64,000 nt of DNA from Streptomyces tibetensis (GTDB lineage: Bacteria; Actinomycetota; Actinomycetes; Streptomycetales; Streptomycetaceae). The translations under genes were made by a program, and so were the position numbers. Of the stretch, positions 1 to 8,787 are shown one piece after another (the stretch's first letter is position 1; each line of letters starts with the position of its first letter). The stretch covers positions 1 to 64,000 of the forward strand of contig NZ_SZVW01000029.1 of NCBI RefSeq assembly GCF_007655005.1, written 5' to 3'. The notes below the pieces were generated by a model. It was not told the DNA's origin. It saw only the letters and a list, made by a program, of their open reading frames with translations, and searched no databases.

Positions 1-88
1 CTGCTCGCCGTCTGACACAACCGATCATGTGTTGCGACGATCCCTAGAAACCGCCGAAACCGCAGGTCGGGGGCCTACTGGTGTCGAG

Positions 89-850
89 TTACTTCTTCTT
101 GCCCTGGTTCTTGACCGCCTCGATCGCCGCTGCCGCCGCGTCGGGGTCGAGGTACGTGCCGCCCGGGTTCAGGGGCTTGAAGTCGGCGTCCAGCTCGTAG
201 GAGAGCGGGATGCCCGTGGGGATGTTGAGGCCCGCGATGTCCGCGTCGGAGACGCCGTCGAGGTGCTTGACCAGGGCGCGGAGCGAGTTGCCGTGGGCCG
301 CGACCAGGACCGTGCGGCCGGTCAGCAGGTCGGGGACGATCGCGTCGAACCAGTACGGCAGCATGCGGACGACGACGTCCTTCAGGCACTCCGTACGCGG
401 GCGCAGCTCCGGCGGGAGGGTCGCGTAGCGCGGGTCGGAGAACTGGGAGTACTCGGCATCGACGTCCAGCGGCGGGGGCGGGGTGTCGTAGGACCGGCGC
501 CACAGCATGAACTGCTCCTCGCCGAACTCGGCGAGCGTCTGCGCCTTGTCCTTGCCCTGCAGGGCGCCGTAGTGGCGCTCGTTCAGGCGCCAGCTGCGGT
601 GGACCGGGATCCAGAGGCGGTCGGCGGACTCCAGGGAGAGCTGCGCCGTGCGGATGGCGCGCTTCTGGAGGGACGTGTGCACGACGTCGGGGAGCAGGCC
701 GGCGTCCTTGAGCAGCTCGCCGCCGCGCGTCGCCTCCTTCTCGCCCTTCGCGGTGAGGTTGACGTCCACCCAGCCGGTGAACAGGTTCTTCTCGTTCCAC
801 TCGCTCTCGCCGTGGCGGAGGAGGATCAGCTTGTACGGTGCGTCGGCCAT
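89..850 (-). CDS. gpmA: 2,3-bisphosphoglycerate-dependent phosphoglycerate mutase
   Basis: This 253-residue protein interconverts 3-phosphoglycerate and 2-phosphoglycerate in cytosolic glycolysis. The catalytic phosphohistidine motif RHGESEW lies at residues 12-18 and is followed by NLFTGWVDVNLT, the signature of the cofactor-dependent mutases. The second histidine is in AAHGNS near residue 183. Length and the full set of motifs match bacterial GpmA. The C-terminus is lysine-rich (KNQGKKK). It is divergent from the MFS gene with about 170 bp between them, so each has its own promoter. Confident assignment. Confidence 0.96.
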   Translation of the reverse strand: MADAPYKLILLRHGESEWNEKNLFTGWVDVNLTAKGEKEATRGGELLKDAGLLPDVVHTSLQKRAIRTAQLSLESADRLWIPVHRSWRLNERHYGALQGKDKAQTLAEFGEEQFMLWRRSYDTPPPPLDVDAEYSQFSDPRYATLPPELRPRTECLKDVVVRMLPYWFDAIVPDLLTGRTVLVAAHGNSLRALVKHLDGVSDADIAGLNIPTGIPLSYELDADFKPLNPGGTYLDPDAAAAAIEAVKNQGKKK

Positions 851-1019
851 GCCTCAGAGCGTAATCCACGCTTTCGCCCGTTCGCGTGGCTGCCCGGCAG
901 GCGGACGTTTGACGGAATCTGTTAATTGAGTGGCCCCCGTCAACCATCTGTTTGTAATGTGCGCTTACTGCCAGCGCTACTTACATGCGCTTTCCGCGCC
1001 TGTTGCCTCCGGGGGACCC

Positions 1020-2288
1020 ATGCCGTACGCCCTGCGTGCCCGACGCGCCGTCCGGGAGACGGTCTCCGGTCTCCCCAGCGCGTTCTGGTGGCTGTGGACC
1101 AGCACGCTCGTCAACCGCCTCGGCGGCTTCGTCGCCACGTTCATGGCGCTGTACCTGACCCTCGACCGCGGCTACTCCGCCACGTACGCCGGTCTGGTCG
1201 CCGCCCTGCACGGGCTCGGCGGGGTGGTCTCCTCACTGGGCGGCGGGGTGATGACCGACCGGCTGGGCCGGCGGCCCACCCTGCTGATCGCGCAGTCCTC
1301 GACCGCCGCGTCCGTCGCGCTGCTGGGCTTCGTGCGCGACCCGGTCGCGATCGCCGGTGTCGCCTTCCTCGTCGGCATGGCGAGCAACGCCTCGCGGCCC
1401 GCCGTGCAGGCGATGATGGCCGACATCGTCCGGCCCGAGGACCGTATCCGCGCCTTCTCCCTCAACTACTGGGCCATCAACCTCGGCTTCGCCGTCTCCT
1501 CCATGGCCGCCGGGTTCATCGCCGAGGTCAGCTACCGCGCCGGGTTCCTGATCGAGGCGGGGATGACGCTGGCCTGCGCGATCCTCGTCTTCCTGCGGCT
1601 GCCGGAGTCCAAGCCGGCCGAGCGGGTGGTGACGGCGGGCGTCCGGGACGACTCCGTGAGCCTTCGCACCGTCCTGCGCGACGGGCGGTTCATGAGTGTC
1701 GTCGGACTGTCCTTCCTCGTCGCGCTGGTCTTCCAGCAGGGATCGGTGGGGCTGCCGGTCGCCATGGGCGAGGCCGGCTTCTCCCCGGCCGAGTACGGCA
1801 TGGCCATCGCCGTCAACGGCGTGATGATCGTCGTCCTCCAGATCCCGGTCACCCGCTTCATCGAACACCGGGATCCGCGCCGGCTGCTGGTCGTCTCGTC
1901 CGTCCTCGCGGGCTACGGCTTCGCGCTCACCGCCTTCGCGGGGTCCCTGGGCGTCATCGCGCTCACGGTGTGCGTGTGGACGCTCGCCGAGATCGTCAAC
2001 GCGCCGACGCAGACCGGTCTCGTCGTACGGCTGTCCCCGGTGCACGGGCGTGGGCGCTACCAGGGCATGTACACGATGTCCTGGTCGGTGGCCGCCCTCG
2101 TCGCCCCGCTGCTGTCCGGGTTCGTCATCGACCGGTTCGGGGCGGCGTGGCTGTGGGGGCTGTGCGCGCTGGTGGGGACGGTGGCCGGGGTGGGGTACGC
2201 CGTGCTGATGCGGCGCCTGCCGGGCGAGGAGAAGGTGGCCGAGCCGTCGGTGGAGGTGCGGCCGCAACCCGAGGTCGGTGCGGGGTGA
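1020..2288 (+). CDS. MFS transporter
   Basis: A 422-residue integral membrane protein of the major facilitator superfamily with about 12 hydrophobic segments and the loop 2-3 motif GGVMTDRLGRRPT near residues 75-87. It resembles the multidrug or small-solute exporters common in Streptomyces; the substrate cannot be told from sequence. The ATG at 1020 was chosen because the 30 codons before it look non-coding, and the sequence tccgggggaccc just upstream gives a plausible ribosome binding site. It converges on the acetyltransferase gene across a tandem-repeat spacer. Confidence 0.88.
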   Translation: MPYALRARRAVRETVSGLPSAFWWLWTSTLVNRLGGFVATFMALYLTLDRGYSATYAGLVAALHGLGGVVSSLGGGVMTDRLGRRPTLLIAQSSTAASVALLGFVRDPVAIAGVAFLVGMASNASRPAVQAMMADIVRPEDRIRAFSLNYWAINLGFAVSSMAAGFIAEVSYRAGFLIEAGMTLACAILVFLRLPESKPAERVVTAGVRDDSVSLRTVLRDGRFMSVVGLSFLVALVFQQGSVGLPVAMGEAGFSPAEYGMAIAVNGVMIVVLQIPVTRFIEHRDPRRLLVVSSVLAGYGFALTAFAGSLGVIALTVCVWTLAEIVNAPTQTGLVVRLSPVHGRGRYQGMYTMSWSVAALVAPLLSGFVIDRFGAAWLWGLCALVGTVAGVGYAVLMRRLPGEEKVAEPSVEVRPQPEVGAG

Positions 2289-2382
2289 GCGGGACCTGCC
2301 TGAGGTGCACACCAGGACGGCTTCCCACCCGGGACGGCCACCTCCCCGTCCCGGTGAGGCGCGCTACGTCGTGACCCTCCGG

Positions 2383-2477
2383 CCCGTCACATCGGCAGGG
2401 ACCCGTCACATCGGGAGGGGCCCGTCGCGCCGACAGAAACCCGTCGCATCGGGAGGGGCCCGTCACATCGGGAGGGA
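2383..2477. repeat. five-copy 19-bp tandem repeat
   Basis: Five head-to-tail copies of a 19-bp unit, consensus CCCGTCACATCGGGAGGGG, start at 2383, 2402, 2421, 2440 and 2459 with an exact 19-bp period. The third copy is the most diverged. The array fills the gap between the convergent MFS and acetyltransferase genes, and the last copy runs over the acetyltransferase stop codon. It could be a variable-number repeat or part of a bidirectional terminator; no function is shown. Confidence 0.85.
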
Positions 2478-3071
2478 GTACAGCCGCACCCGCCCGGGCG
2501 GCCAGTGCGCGTCGCCGCGCAGGGGGGTCACCATCGTCCGCAGCGGCATGGTCACCACACCGGAGCCGGGTTGTTCGACGAGTACGTCGGTGTCGAGCGG
2601 GTGCCATCCGAGGCGCCGGTAGAGCGGCACCAGGGGCGGCCTGCAGAACAGGAGCGCGTGCCGAGGGCCCTGCGTGCGAGCGTGGTCCAGGGCCGCCGCG
2701 AGCACGAGCCGGGCCAGGCCACGGCCCCGTACGCCGGGCGCTACGGCCACTCCGCCGACGCCCATCACCTCGGTCTCCTCGCCCTCGACCGCGACCGGCA
2801 GTCGCAGCAGACCGGCGTGGGCCACGAGCCGGCCGTCGAGCCGGACGCCGAAGTGCTCCTCCTTGGGGAGCCAGGTCAGACCGGCTGCGGCAACACCGAA
2901 GGGGTCGTCGCCGCTGCCGAGGATCTCGTCCTGCTCGGTCTTCGTGTAGCGGGAGAGCCGGGTGACGGTCGGTGTCCCAGGGGGCTCGTTCGCCGGCTGG
3001 TTCGCGGACTGGTTCGCGTGCACGGGCTGGTTCGCCGGCTGGTTCGCGTGCGCGGGCTGGTTCGCAGACAT
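2463..3071 (-). CDS. GNAT family N-acetyltransferase with NQP-repeat N-terminus
   Basis: A 202-residue protein whose core is a GNAT acyl-CoA-dependent acetyltransferase; the acetyl-CoA loop GVRGRGLARLVL is near residues 104-115 and is preceded by the beta-strand VMGVGGVAVAPG. The substrate is unknown. The first 30 or so residues are a low-complexity run of HANQPANQP units that is unlike the rest of the protein and comes from repeated DNA. If the true start lies after this tract (around TVTRLSRYTK) the enzyme would still be complete, so the start is uncertain. Confidence 0.75.
   Translation of the reverse strand: MSANQPAHANQPANQPVHANQSANQPANEPPGTPTVTRLSRYTKTEQDEILGSGDDPFGVAAAGLTWLPKEEHFGVRLDGRLVAHAGLLRLPVAVEGEETEVMGVGGVAVAPGVRGRGLARLVLAAALDHARTQGPRHALLFCRPPLVPLYRRLGWHPLDTDVLVEQPGSGVVTMPLRTMVTPLRGDAHWPPGRVRLYSLPM
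2985..3068. repeat. imperfect GGCTGGTTCGC repeats inside the acetyltransferase start
   Basis: Repeated copies of ggctggttcgc separated by cggact, gtgcac or gtgcgc spacers. Translated on the minus strand they give the NQPA and HANQ units of the acetyltransferase N-terminus. The pattern is of slippage or unequal-crossover repeats. Confidence 0.7.
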
Positions 3072-3378
3072 ACCGGCATGATGATCCACCGGGTGCGCGG
3101 CCGGCGCTGGCAGGTTTCCTTCTGGCGATCGACGAAGCCCGACCGTCGGTTGGGTCCCGGACGACATCTCCGGGCCGCCCCCGGACAGGCCGGGGATACA
3201 AACCATTCCCTCTGGAGCTGGAACCCCCGGAAGCCGGCCGCGCACTGGTGACCATAAGGCCGGGCACCGACAACAGGCCCGGGCGTCGGCGCCCCGCCTC
3301 CGACCACGCCGGGCAGGAGGGGTCTGCCGACGCCCTCCCGGAACCGCCGTCCACAACGCCCGCCCGAAACCGGCCGCT
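3072..3378. other. intergenic stretch without a recognised gene
   Basis: About 307 bp between two minus-strand genes. It should hold the promoter of the acetyltransferase. I see no convincing ORF, hairpin or operator in it. Confidence 0.5.
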
Positions 3379-3714
3379 CTACCCGTCCACGAACCCGAGC
3401 TCCGTGTCCGGCCGGCACTGCGGGCAGGCCTTGACCCCCTCGGCGAGGGCCCGCCGGGCGTGGTCACGGTCGACGCCCTTGCTGCGCCGGCTCGCGTTCC
3501 AGCAGCCGCCGACATGGACGTACACCGCTTCCTGGCCGGACAGACCGTGCTCGATCAGCCAGTCCGGCGCGGGGGGCCGGGCCAGGAGACCGCGTCGGTG
3601 TTCGGTCCGGCGGCGTTCCTCGTCCGCTATCCATCGGCGGGTGCGTGCCAGGTCGCGCTCCTGCACGCGCTCCAGGAAGCGGAGCAGCGCGAGTCGCGAC
3701 TCTGGATCGTTCAT
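3379..3714 (-). CDS. DUF6233 family protein
   Basis: A 111-residue protein with an N-terminal helical region (ALLRFLERVQERDLARTRRW) and a C-terminal conserved block: APDWLIEHGL, VYVHVGGCWN, then the tail ARRALAEGVKACPQCRPDTE. This arrangement, with paired cysteines near the end, is the pattern I recognise for DUF6233, a family abundant in Streptomyces and without known function. The start at MNDPESR was preferred to one 15 codons upstream because the extra residues are proline- and arginine-rich and out of character. Confidence 0.75.
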   Translation of the reverse strand: MNDPESRLALLRFLERVQERDLARTRRWIADEERRRTEHRRGLLARPPAPDWLIEHGLSGQEAVYVHVGGCWNASRRSKGVDRDHARRALAEGVKACPQCRPDTELGFVDG

Positions 3715-3794
3715 GCGTTCGATTCTAGGAGCAGGGTGCTCCCGCGGCACCCACCCCACCCCATCTACAGCGGCGGCACCCCTTCAAGTCCTCC

Positions 3795-4208
3795 TCAGGT
3801 CGTCAGGCGGCGGCTCAGCCAGACGTACGCGGCCATGGCCAACGAGCCGCGTGCCATGAAGTCGGCCCAGACGGAGAGCAGCAGGGCGGGGTCGTCCGTC
3901 CTCAGGACAGCCCAGGTCAGCGCCGACGTGAGGGCGACCGTCACGGCCAGGACGCACGCGTACGCGGTACCGGCCCCACGGTTCCGGCCGAGCCGGGTGC
4001 CCAGCAGCCCGGCGGGGATCTGCACCGCCACGTGGTAACCCACACAGCTCAGCGCGATCGTCAGGAAAATCATGAACGGCGGCACGTCCGCCGACGAGTC
4101 GTGGGCCCGGGCCGTCCCGTAGGCGTCCAGGGCCCAGGCCGGTGGCACCAGGAAGGTGAGGAGCAGCACCGCTCCGCTCAGATGCATGGCGGCAAGGTGT
4201 GTCTTCAC
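3795..4208 (-). CDS. small multipass membrane protein
   Basis: A 137-residue hydrophobic protein with four likely membrane segments (starting near residues 10, 42, 80 and 105) separated by short loops, ending in WLSRRLTT. No family was recognised. The GTG at 4208 is chosen because a strong GGGGGGA ribosome binding site sits 4 bp upstream. It is transcribed away from the NTF2-like gene that follows, sharing a short divergent intergenic region. Confidence 0.7.
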   Translation of the reverse strand: MKTHLAAMHLSGAVLLLTFLVPPAWALDAYGTARAHDSSADVPPFMIFLTIALSCVGYHVAVQIPAGLLGTRLGRNRGAGTAYACVLAVTVALTSALTWAVLRTDDPALLLSVWADFMARGSLAMAAYVWLSRRLTT

Positions 4209-4317
4209 GGTCCCCCCACGGCCCGTCGGTACCGCGCCCCACCTCGGCGTCGGCAGTCTGCAGAGGTTACCTCCGAGGTAATCGACGCGCCCCGCGCGCC
4301 CCGGCAGGCTGGGTTCC

Positions 4318-4737
4318 ATGACACCTGCCGACACCGCCGAAGTCACCCGCTCCACCGTCCAGAGGTTCCTCGAACTCCGGCTCGCCGGCGACACCGAGGG
4401 GCTGACGGCGCTCTTCGCCGACACCGTCGACTGGATGCTCGCCGAGAACCCAGCCGCGCCGTGGATCCGGCCTCGGACCACCGCCGCCGAATGCGCGGCG
4501 CAGGCCGATGAGCTGGCCCGGTACACCGTCCCCGAGGACGCCCGCGCGTCCGTCGACACGTTCCTCGTCGACGGGACGGACGCCGTGCTGATGGGGCATC
4601 TCTCCGGGACCGTGCGGGCGACCGGCAAGTCCTTCGCGGGGCCCTTCGCGCTGCGGCTCACCGTCGAGGGCGGGCGGATCACCCGCCACCACCTGTACGA
4701 GAACAGCGTGTCGATCGCCGCGGCCTGCACGCCCTGA
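4318..4737 (+). CDS. SnoaL/NTF2-like (ketosteroid-isomerase fold) protein
   Basis: A 139-residue cytosolic protein of the SnoaL/nuclear transport factor 2 superfamily, with the typical start TVQRFLELRLAGDTEGLTALFADTVDW and end GRITRHHLYENSVSIAAA. Proteins of this fold act as isomerases, cyclases or binding proteins; the ligand here is unknown. It stands alone between two oppositely oriented genes. Confidence 0.75.
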   Translation: MTPADTAEVTRSTVQRFLELRLAGDTEGLTALFADTVDWMLAENPAAPWIRPRTTAAECAAQADELARYTVPEDARASVDTFLVDGTDAVLMGHLSGTVRATGKSFAGPFALRLTVEGGRITRHHLYENSVSIAAACTP

Positions 4738-4772
4738 CGCCCACCGCCCGAGTCACCGGGGCCGTGCCGACG

Positions 4773-5504
4773 TCACCCCCTGCCCTCACCCCGCACGACC
4801 CGGACGTACTGCCGCCGGTCCTCGTCCCGCACGACCACCCCCAGGGCAAGCAGCTCCCGGCGCAACTCCCGGGCGTCCTCGGCACCGCCCTCCTCCGCGC
4901 GGGCCTGCGCGCGGGCCCGCAGCAGGGCGTCCGCGCCCGCGGGCAGGCCGGGAGTGCCGGGGACCCAGCGGCGGAACGCGGTGCGGTGCGGGTCCTCCTC
5001 CGCCCATGAGTAGCCGTGTGCGGTGAGGGCGTCGGCGAGGCGCCGCCAGTTCAGGCCGCAGTGCTCCCGGGCCAGTTCGAGGCTGTCCGGGCCGAGCAGG
5101 ACGAGCTGCTTGCCGTCCCGGAAGAACACGGAGATCTCGTCGCGGGCGAAGTCCTGGACGCTGCCCCGGACGGCGAGGGTCACATGAGTGTCCCGGACGC
5201 GGACGGACAGCGACTCGTGCGCCGCCGTGAAGCCGAGCAGCAGGCCGCCGAGCACGCCCACCGCCGTCGTACCGAGGGTGAGGGCGGGTTCCGGGACCGA
5301 TGTGAGCAGTTCGGCCGGGCCTTCGAGCGGTGCCCACGGCAGGGCGAGCAGCAGGCGGGCGAGGAGCGGGAGCAGCGCGCCGGCCACGGCACCGCAGGCG
5401 ACGCAGAAGAGCACGATGGCCCAGGCCGATTCGGTGAGTTCCGTCGCCCTGCCCGCCTGCGGGCGGGGGCTCTTCCGCATGGGAACGTTCCTGGCTTCCT
5501 CCAT
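4773..5504 (-). CDS. YqeB-like membrane protein
   Basis: A 243-residue protein with two strong membrane segments near residues 25-55 and 65-95, then a soluble C-terminal half with RGSVQDFARDEISVFFRDGKQ followed by charged helices. The layout resembles the YqeB family of unknown function found in Bacillus and Streptomyces. The ATG at 5504 has a CAGGAGA ribosome binding site about 7 bp upstream. Nearby genes give no functional clue. Confidence 0.65.
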   Translation of the reverse strand: MEEARNVPMRKSPRPQAGRATELTESAWAIVLFCVACGAVAGALLPLLARLLLALPWAPLEGPAELLTSVPEPALTLGTTAVGVLGGLLLGFTAAHESLSVRVRDTHVTLAVRGSVQDFARDEISVFFRDGKQLVLLGPDSLELAREHCGLNWRRLADALTAHGYSWAEEDPHRTAFRRWVPGTPGLPAGADALLRARAQARAEEGGAEDARELRRELLALGVVVRDEDRRQYVRVVRGEGRG

Positions 5505-5596
5505 ACGGCCAGTCTCCTGAGCAGCCGTCCGCCCCGTCGTCAGCCGTTGGTCTACGCCCCCGCGACTTTGGTCGCCCGCCGGGCCGCCTCCCCGGC

Positions 5597-6022
5597 TCAC
5601 GGGTGCATCCGCGCCCCCTTCACCACCTTGTCCACCGCGTTCTTCGGACCATGGACCGCGAGCCCGACGAGGTCCAGTTGCGTGGTCGGCACGGCCCGCA
5701 CGGCGGCGCGGTTGTCGCGGTCGTTGCCCGTGGCGAAGAGGTCGGAGGTGAAGATCGCGCGGGGCAGGGCGCGGGAGAGGGCACGGGTGTGGGCGGTGGT
5801 CAGGGTTTCCTTCGTGGCCTCGAAGACCATGACCGGCTGACGGAACATGGGGAGGTAGGGCACGCCGTCCGCGTCCTCGTACGGTTCGCCGATCACCTCG
5901 GGGATCTGTGTTCCGAGGCCGCTGACCAGGAACGATGTCACATTGAGGCGCTGCCAGGGCTCCAGGTCCGCGCGCAGCAGTACGGCGATCTTCGTGTCGA
6001 AGCGGATCGGTTCGTTGTCCAT
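5597..6022 (-). CDS. DUF2000 family protein
   Basis: A 141-residue protein beginning FDTKIAVLLRADLEPWQRLNV and containing GEPYEDADGVPYLPMF and QPVMVFEA, the pattern of DUF2000, a small alpha/beta family thought to resemble peptidyl-tRNA hydrolase II. Function unknown. It is divergent from the AraC regulator with only 49 bp between the two starts; regulator and target are commonly arranged this way, so the AraC protein probably controls this gene. Confidence 0.8.
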   Translation of the reverse strand: MDNEPIRFDTKIAVLLRADLEPWQRLNVTSFLVSGLGTQIPEVIGEPYEDADGVPYLPMFRQPVMVFEATKETLTTAHTRALSRALPRAIFTSDLFATGNDRDNRAAVRAVPTTQLDLVGLAVHGPKNAVDKVVKGARMHP

Positions 6023-6071
6023 GCTCCGAGCGTGCCCGCCGGTCCCCGCCGGGGTCTTGTACGTTCTTTGC

Positions 6072-6866
6072 ATGGCCTCCGCGTCCTCCCGGATCGTCTC
6101 CGCCTGGCGGCCCGCCGTCGAGGGTGTCGTCGAGGTCTTCCACGCGCGGTTCACCGAGTACGCGTATCCGATGCACGTCCACGACTCCTGGACGCTGCTG
6201 ATCGTCGACACCGGCGCTGTGCGGTACGACCTCGACCGGCACGAGCACGGCACCCCGCACGACACCGTGACGCTGCTGCCGCCGCACGTGCCGCACAACG
6301 GCTCCCCCGTCACCGCCGAGGGCTTCCGCAAGCGGGTGCTGTACCTGGACGGGACGTACCTCGGGGACGAGTTCATCGGGGCCGCCGTCGACCGGCCCGA
6401 TCTGCGCGATCCCCTGCTGCGGCGGCGGGTGGGCCAGGTGCACGGCGCGCTGGGGCGGCCCGGTGAGGAACTGCAGGCCGAGAGCAGGCTGTTGTTCGTC
6501 GGGGAGCGGTTGCGCGGGCATCTGCGGAACGAGTCCGCCTCCGCCCGGCCGGCCGATCCGGTGCTCGCCCGGCGGCTGCGCGAGCTGCTCGACGAACGGA
6601 TCGTCGAGGGCGTCGTCCTGCGCGAGGCCGCGAAGCTGCTCGGCGCCCATCCCGCCCATCTCGTGCGGGCGTTCAGCACGGCCTACGGCATCGCCCCGCA
6701 CCAGTACCTGACGTCTCTGCGCGTGGGGCGCGCCCGGCGGCTCCTCCTGGAGGGGCGCACTCCGGGCGAGGTGGCGGTGGCGGCCGGTTTCTACGACCAG
6801 TCGCACCTCACCCGGCACTTCCGGAAGCTGGTGGGGGTGCCGCCGGGGCGTTACCGGGCCGACTAG
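6072..6866 (+). CDS. AraC family transcriptional regulator
   Basis: A 264-residue regulator with an N-terminal cupin-like sensor domain (histidines in MHVHDSW and PHVPHNG) and a C-terminal double helix-turn-helix from about residue 165, ending GFYDQSHLTRHFRKLVGVPPGRYR, the classical AraC second HTH. The inducer is unknown. The short divergent gap to the DUF2000 gene suggests local control of that gene and of itself. Confidence 0.9.
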   Translation: MASASSRIVSAWRPAVEGVVEVFHARFTEYAYPMHVHDSWTLLIVDTGAVRYDLDRHEHGTPHDTVTLLPPHVPHNGSPVTAEGFRKRVLYLDGTYLGDEFIGAAVDRPDLRDPLLRRRVGQVHGALGRPGEELQAESRLLFVGERLRGHLRNESASARPADPVLARRLRELLDERIVEGVVLREAAKLLGAHPAHLVRAFSTAYGIAPHQYLTSLRVGRARRLLLEGRTPGEVAVAAGFYDQSHLTRHFRKLVGVPPGRYRAD

Positions 6867-6947
6867 GGCTTAGGTGTGCTGTCCGGACAGGTTGGTGACG
6901 CGGCTGGCCGGGGTGTGGCCGCAAAGTCCCGCCTGCCCCACGACGCC

Positions 6948-7457
6948 CTAGCGCTCGGGGCGCTGGGTGAGGTGGGCGAACGCGTCCAGGTTGCGCGTCG
7001 ACTCACCCCGCGAGATCCGCCACTCGTACTCCTTGCGGATCGCCGAGGCGAAGCCCAGCTCCAGCAGGGTGTTGAAGGCGCCGTCGGAGGCCTCCAGGAC
7101 CTGGCCGAGCAGGCGGTCGAGCTCGTCGGCGGTGACGGCGGACAGGGCGAGGCGCCCGGTGACGTAGACGTCGCCGTGCTGGTCGACGGCGTAACTCACG
7201 CCGTACAGCTTGAGGTTGCGCTCCAGGAGCCAGCGGTGGACGCCCTGCTCGTTCTCGTCGGGGTGGCGGATGACGAAGGCGTTCAGCGACAGGGAGTGGC
7301 GGCCGACGAGCAGGGAGAGCGTCGTCTTCAGCTTGCGGGTGCCGGGGAGCTGCGCGACGTACGTGCCGGGCCGGGGACTCTCCCACTCCAGGTCGGCGTC
7401 CTTCAGCACTCCCTCGATGACCTGTGCCGCACGCCGCTCCTGATCGGTTTCACCCAT
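6948..7457 (-). CDS. YbjN domain-containing protein
   Basis: A 169-residue soluble protein with the YbjN / type-III-chaperone-like fold: an N-terminal ERRAAQVIEGVLKDADLEWE followed by alternating strands (TYVAQLPGTRKLKTTLSLLV) and a C-terminal helix. The family is widespread in actinobacteria; the role is unknown. Its start overlaps the 3' end of mshA by 8 bp, so it is translated from the mshA transcript, and this pairing is typical of Streptomyces. Confidence 0.88.
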   Translation of the reverse strand: MGETDQERRAAQVIEGVLKDADLEWESPRPGTYVAQLPGTRKLKTTLSLLVGRHSLSLNAFVIRHPDENEQGVHRWLLERNLKLYGVSYAVDQHGDVYVTGRLALSAVTADELDRLLGQVLEASDGAFNTLLELGFASAIRKEYEWRISRGESTRNLDAFAHLTQRPER

Positions 7458-8787
7458 GCAGCGAGCGTACGCGACGGCGGTGCGCCTGCATCGCGGCCGT
7501 GTAGACGTCCGCCGTGGCGGCGGCCGCCGTGTCCCAGCCGAAGGACTGGGCGTGACGGGCCGCCTGGTCGCCCAGCCGGGGCGCCAGCTGCGGGTCGTCG
7601 GCGAAGTCGCGCAGCACGCGCGCGTAGTCGGCCGGGTCGTGGCCGCGGACGAGGAAGCCGGTGTGCCCGTCGCGCACGGCGATCGGCAGGCCGCCGACCG
7701 ACGCCGCGAGCACCGGGGTGCCGGCCGCCTGCGCCTCTATGGCGACCAGGCCGAAGGACTCGCTGTAGGAGGGCATGACCAGCACGGAGGCGGCGCGGAA
7801 CCAGTCCGCGAGCTGCTCCTGGCCGACCGGCGGGCGGAACCGTACGACGTCCGCGATGCCCAGGCGCGCGGCCAGTTTCTGCAGTCCCTCGGGCTTGGCG
7901 AGGCCGCTGCCGGAGGGGCCGCCGACGACGGGTACGAGGAGGCGCGAGCGCAGTTCGGGGCGCTCGTCGAGGAGGACGGCGACGGCCCGCAGCAGTACGT
8001 CGGGGGCCTTCAGCGGCTGGATGCGGCCGGCGAAGAGCGGGATCAGCGCGTCCCTCGGCAGGCCGAGGCGGGCCCGGGCTGCGGCGCGGCCGTCGGCGGG
8101 CGAGAAGCGGCTGAGGTTCACGCCGGGGTGGACCACGGCGACCTTGTCGGTCTCGGCCGCGTAGTGCCGCACCAGTTCGTCGGCCTCTTCGGTGGTGTTG
8201 GCGATGAGGCGGTCGGCGGCGGCGACGATCTGGGTCTCGCCGATGACGCGGGCGGCCGGTTCGGGGGTGTCGCCGTCGGCCAGGTTGGCGTTCTTGACCT
8301 TGGCCATGGTGTGCATGGCGTGCACCAGGGGGACGCCCCAGCGCTGGGCGGCGAGCCAGCCGACGTGGCCGGAGAGCCAGTAGTGGGAGTGGACCAGGTC
8401 GTAGTGGCCGGGGCGGTGATGGGCCCAGGCCTGCATCACACCGTGGGTGAAGGCGCACAGCTGGGCGGGGAGGTCCTCCTTGTTGAGGCCCTCGTAGGGG
8501 CCGGCGTCGACGTGCCGGACGAGGACGCCGGGGGCCAGCTCGACCGTCGGCGGGAGGGCGGCGGCGGTCGCGCGTGTGAAGATCTCGACCTCGACGCCGT
8601 GTGCGGCGAGGCGCTGGGCGAGCTCGACGATGTAGACGTTCATGCCGCCGGCGTCGCCGGTGCCCGGCTGGTGGAGCGGCGAGGTGTGCACGGAGAGCAT
8701 GGCGACGCGGCGGGGCCTGCGGTGCAGCCGCAGACGGGCCGGCGACGACGCGGAGCGCCGACCGAGCCTGCCGATGTACTGGCTCAC
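7450..8787 (-). CDS. mshA: D-inositol-3-phosphate glycosyltransferase, mycothiol synthesis
   Basis: A 445-residue GT4 family glycosyltransferase that joins N-acetylglucosamine from UDP-GlcNAc to 1L-inositol 3-phosphate, the first committed step of mycothiol, the actinobacterial redox buffer thiol. Diagnostic elements are the N-terminal loop GTGDAGGMNVYIVELAQRL, FAGRIQPLKAPDVLL in the donor domain, and ESFGLVAIEAQAAGTPV. The length agrees with MshA (SCO4204 in S. coelicolor). It is followed directly by the YbjN gene. The first 25 residues are arginine-rich and may be dispensable. Confidence 0.95.
   Translation of the reverse strand: MSQYIGRLGRRSASSPARLRLHRRPRRVAMLSVHTSPLHQPGTGDAGGMNVYIVELAQRLAAHGVEVEIFTRATAAALPPTVELAPGVLVRHVDAGPYEGLNKEDLPAQLCAFTHGVMQAWAHHRPGHYDLVHSHYWLSGHVGWLAAQRWGVPLVHAMHTMAKVKNANLADGDTPEPAARVIGETQIVAAADRLIANTTEEADELVRHYAAETDKVAVVHPGVNLSRFSPADGRAAARARLGLPRDALIPLFAGRIQPLKAPDVLLRAVAVLLDERPELRSRLLVPVVGGPSGSGLAKPEGLQKLAARLGIADVVRFRPPVGQEQLADWFRAASVLVMPSYSESFGLVAIEAQAAGTPVLAASVGGLPIAVRDGHTGFLVRGHDPADYARVLRDFADDPQLAPRLGDQAARHAQSFGWDTAAAATADVYTAAMQAHRRRVRSLHG

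Noticed and set aside
2125..3354. Arginine-rich long ORFs in the acetyltransferase region
   Set aside because: Low complexity, no motifs and wrong-frame codon use; shadows of the MFS and acetyltransferase genes.
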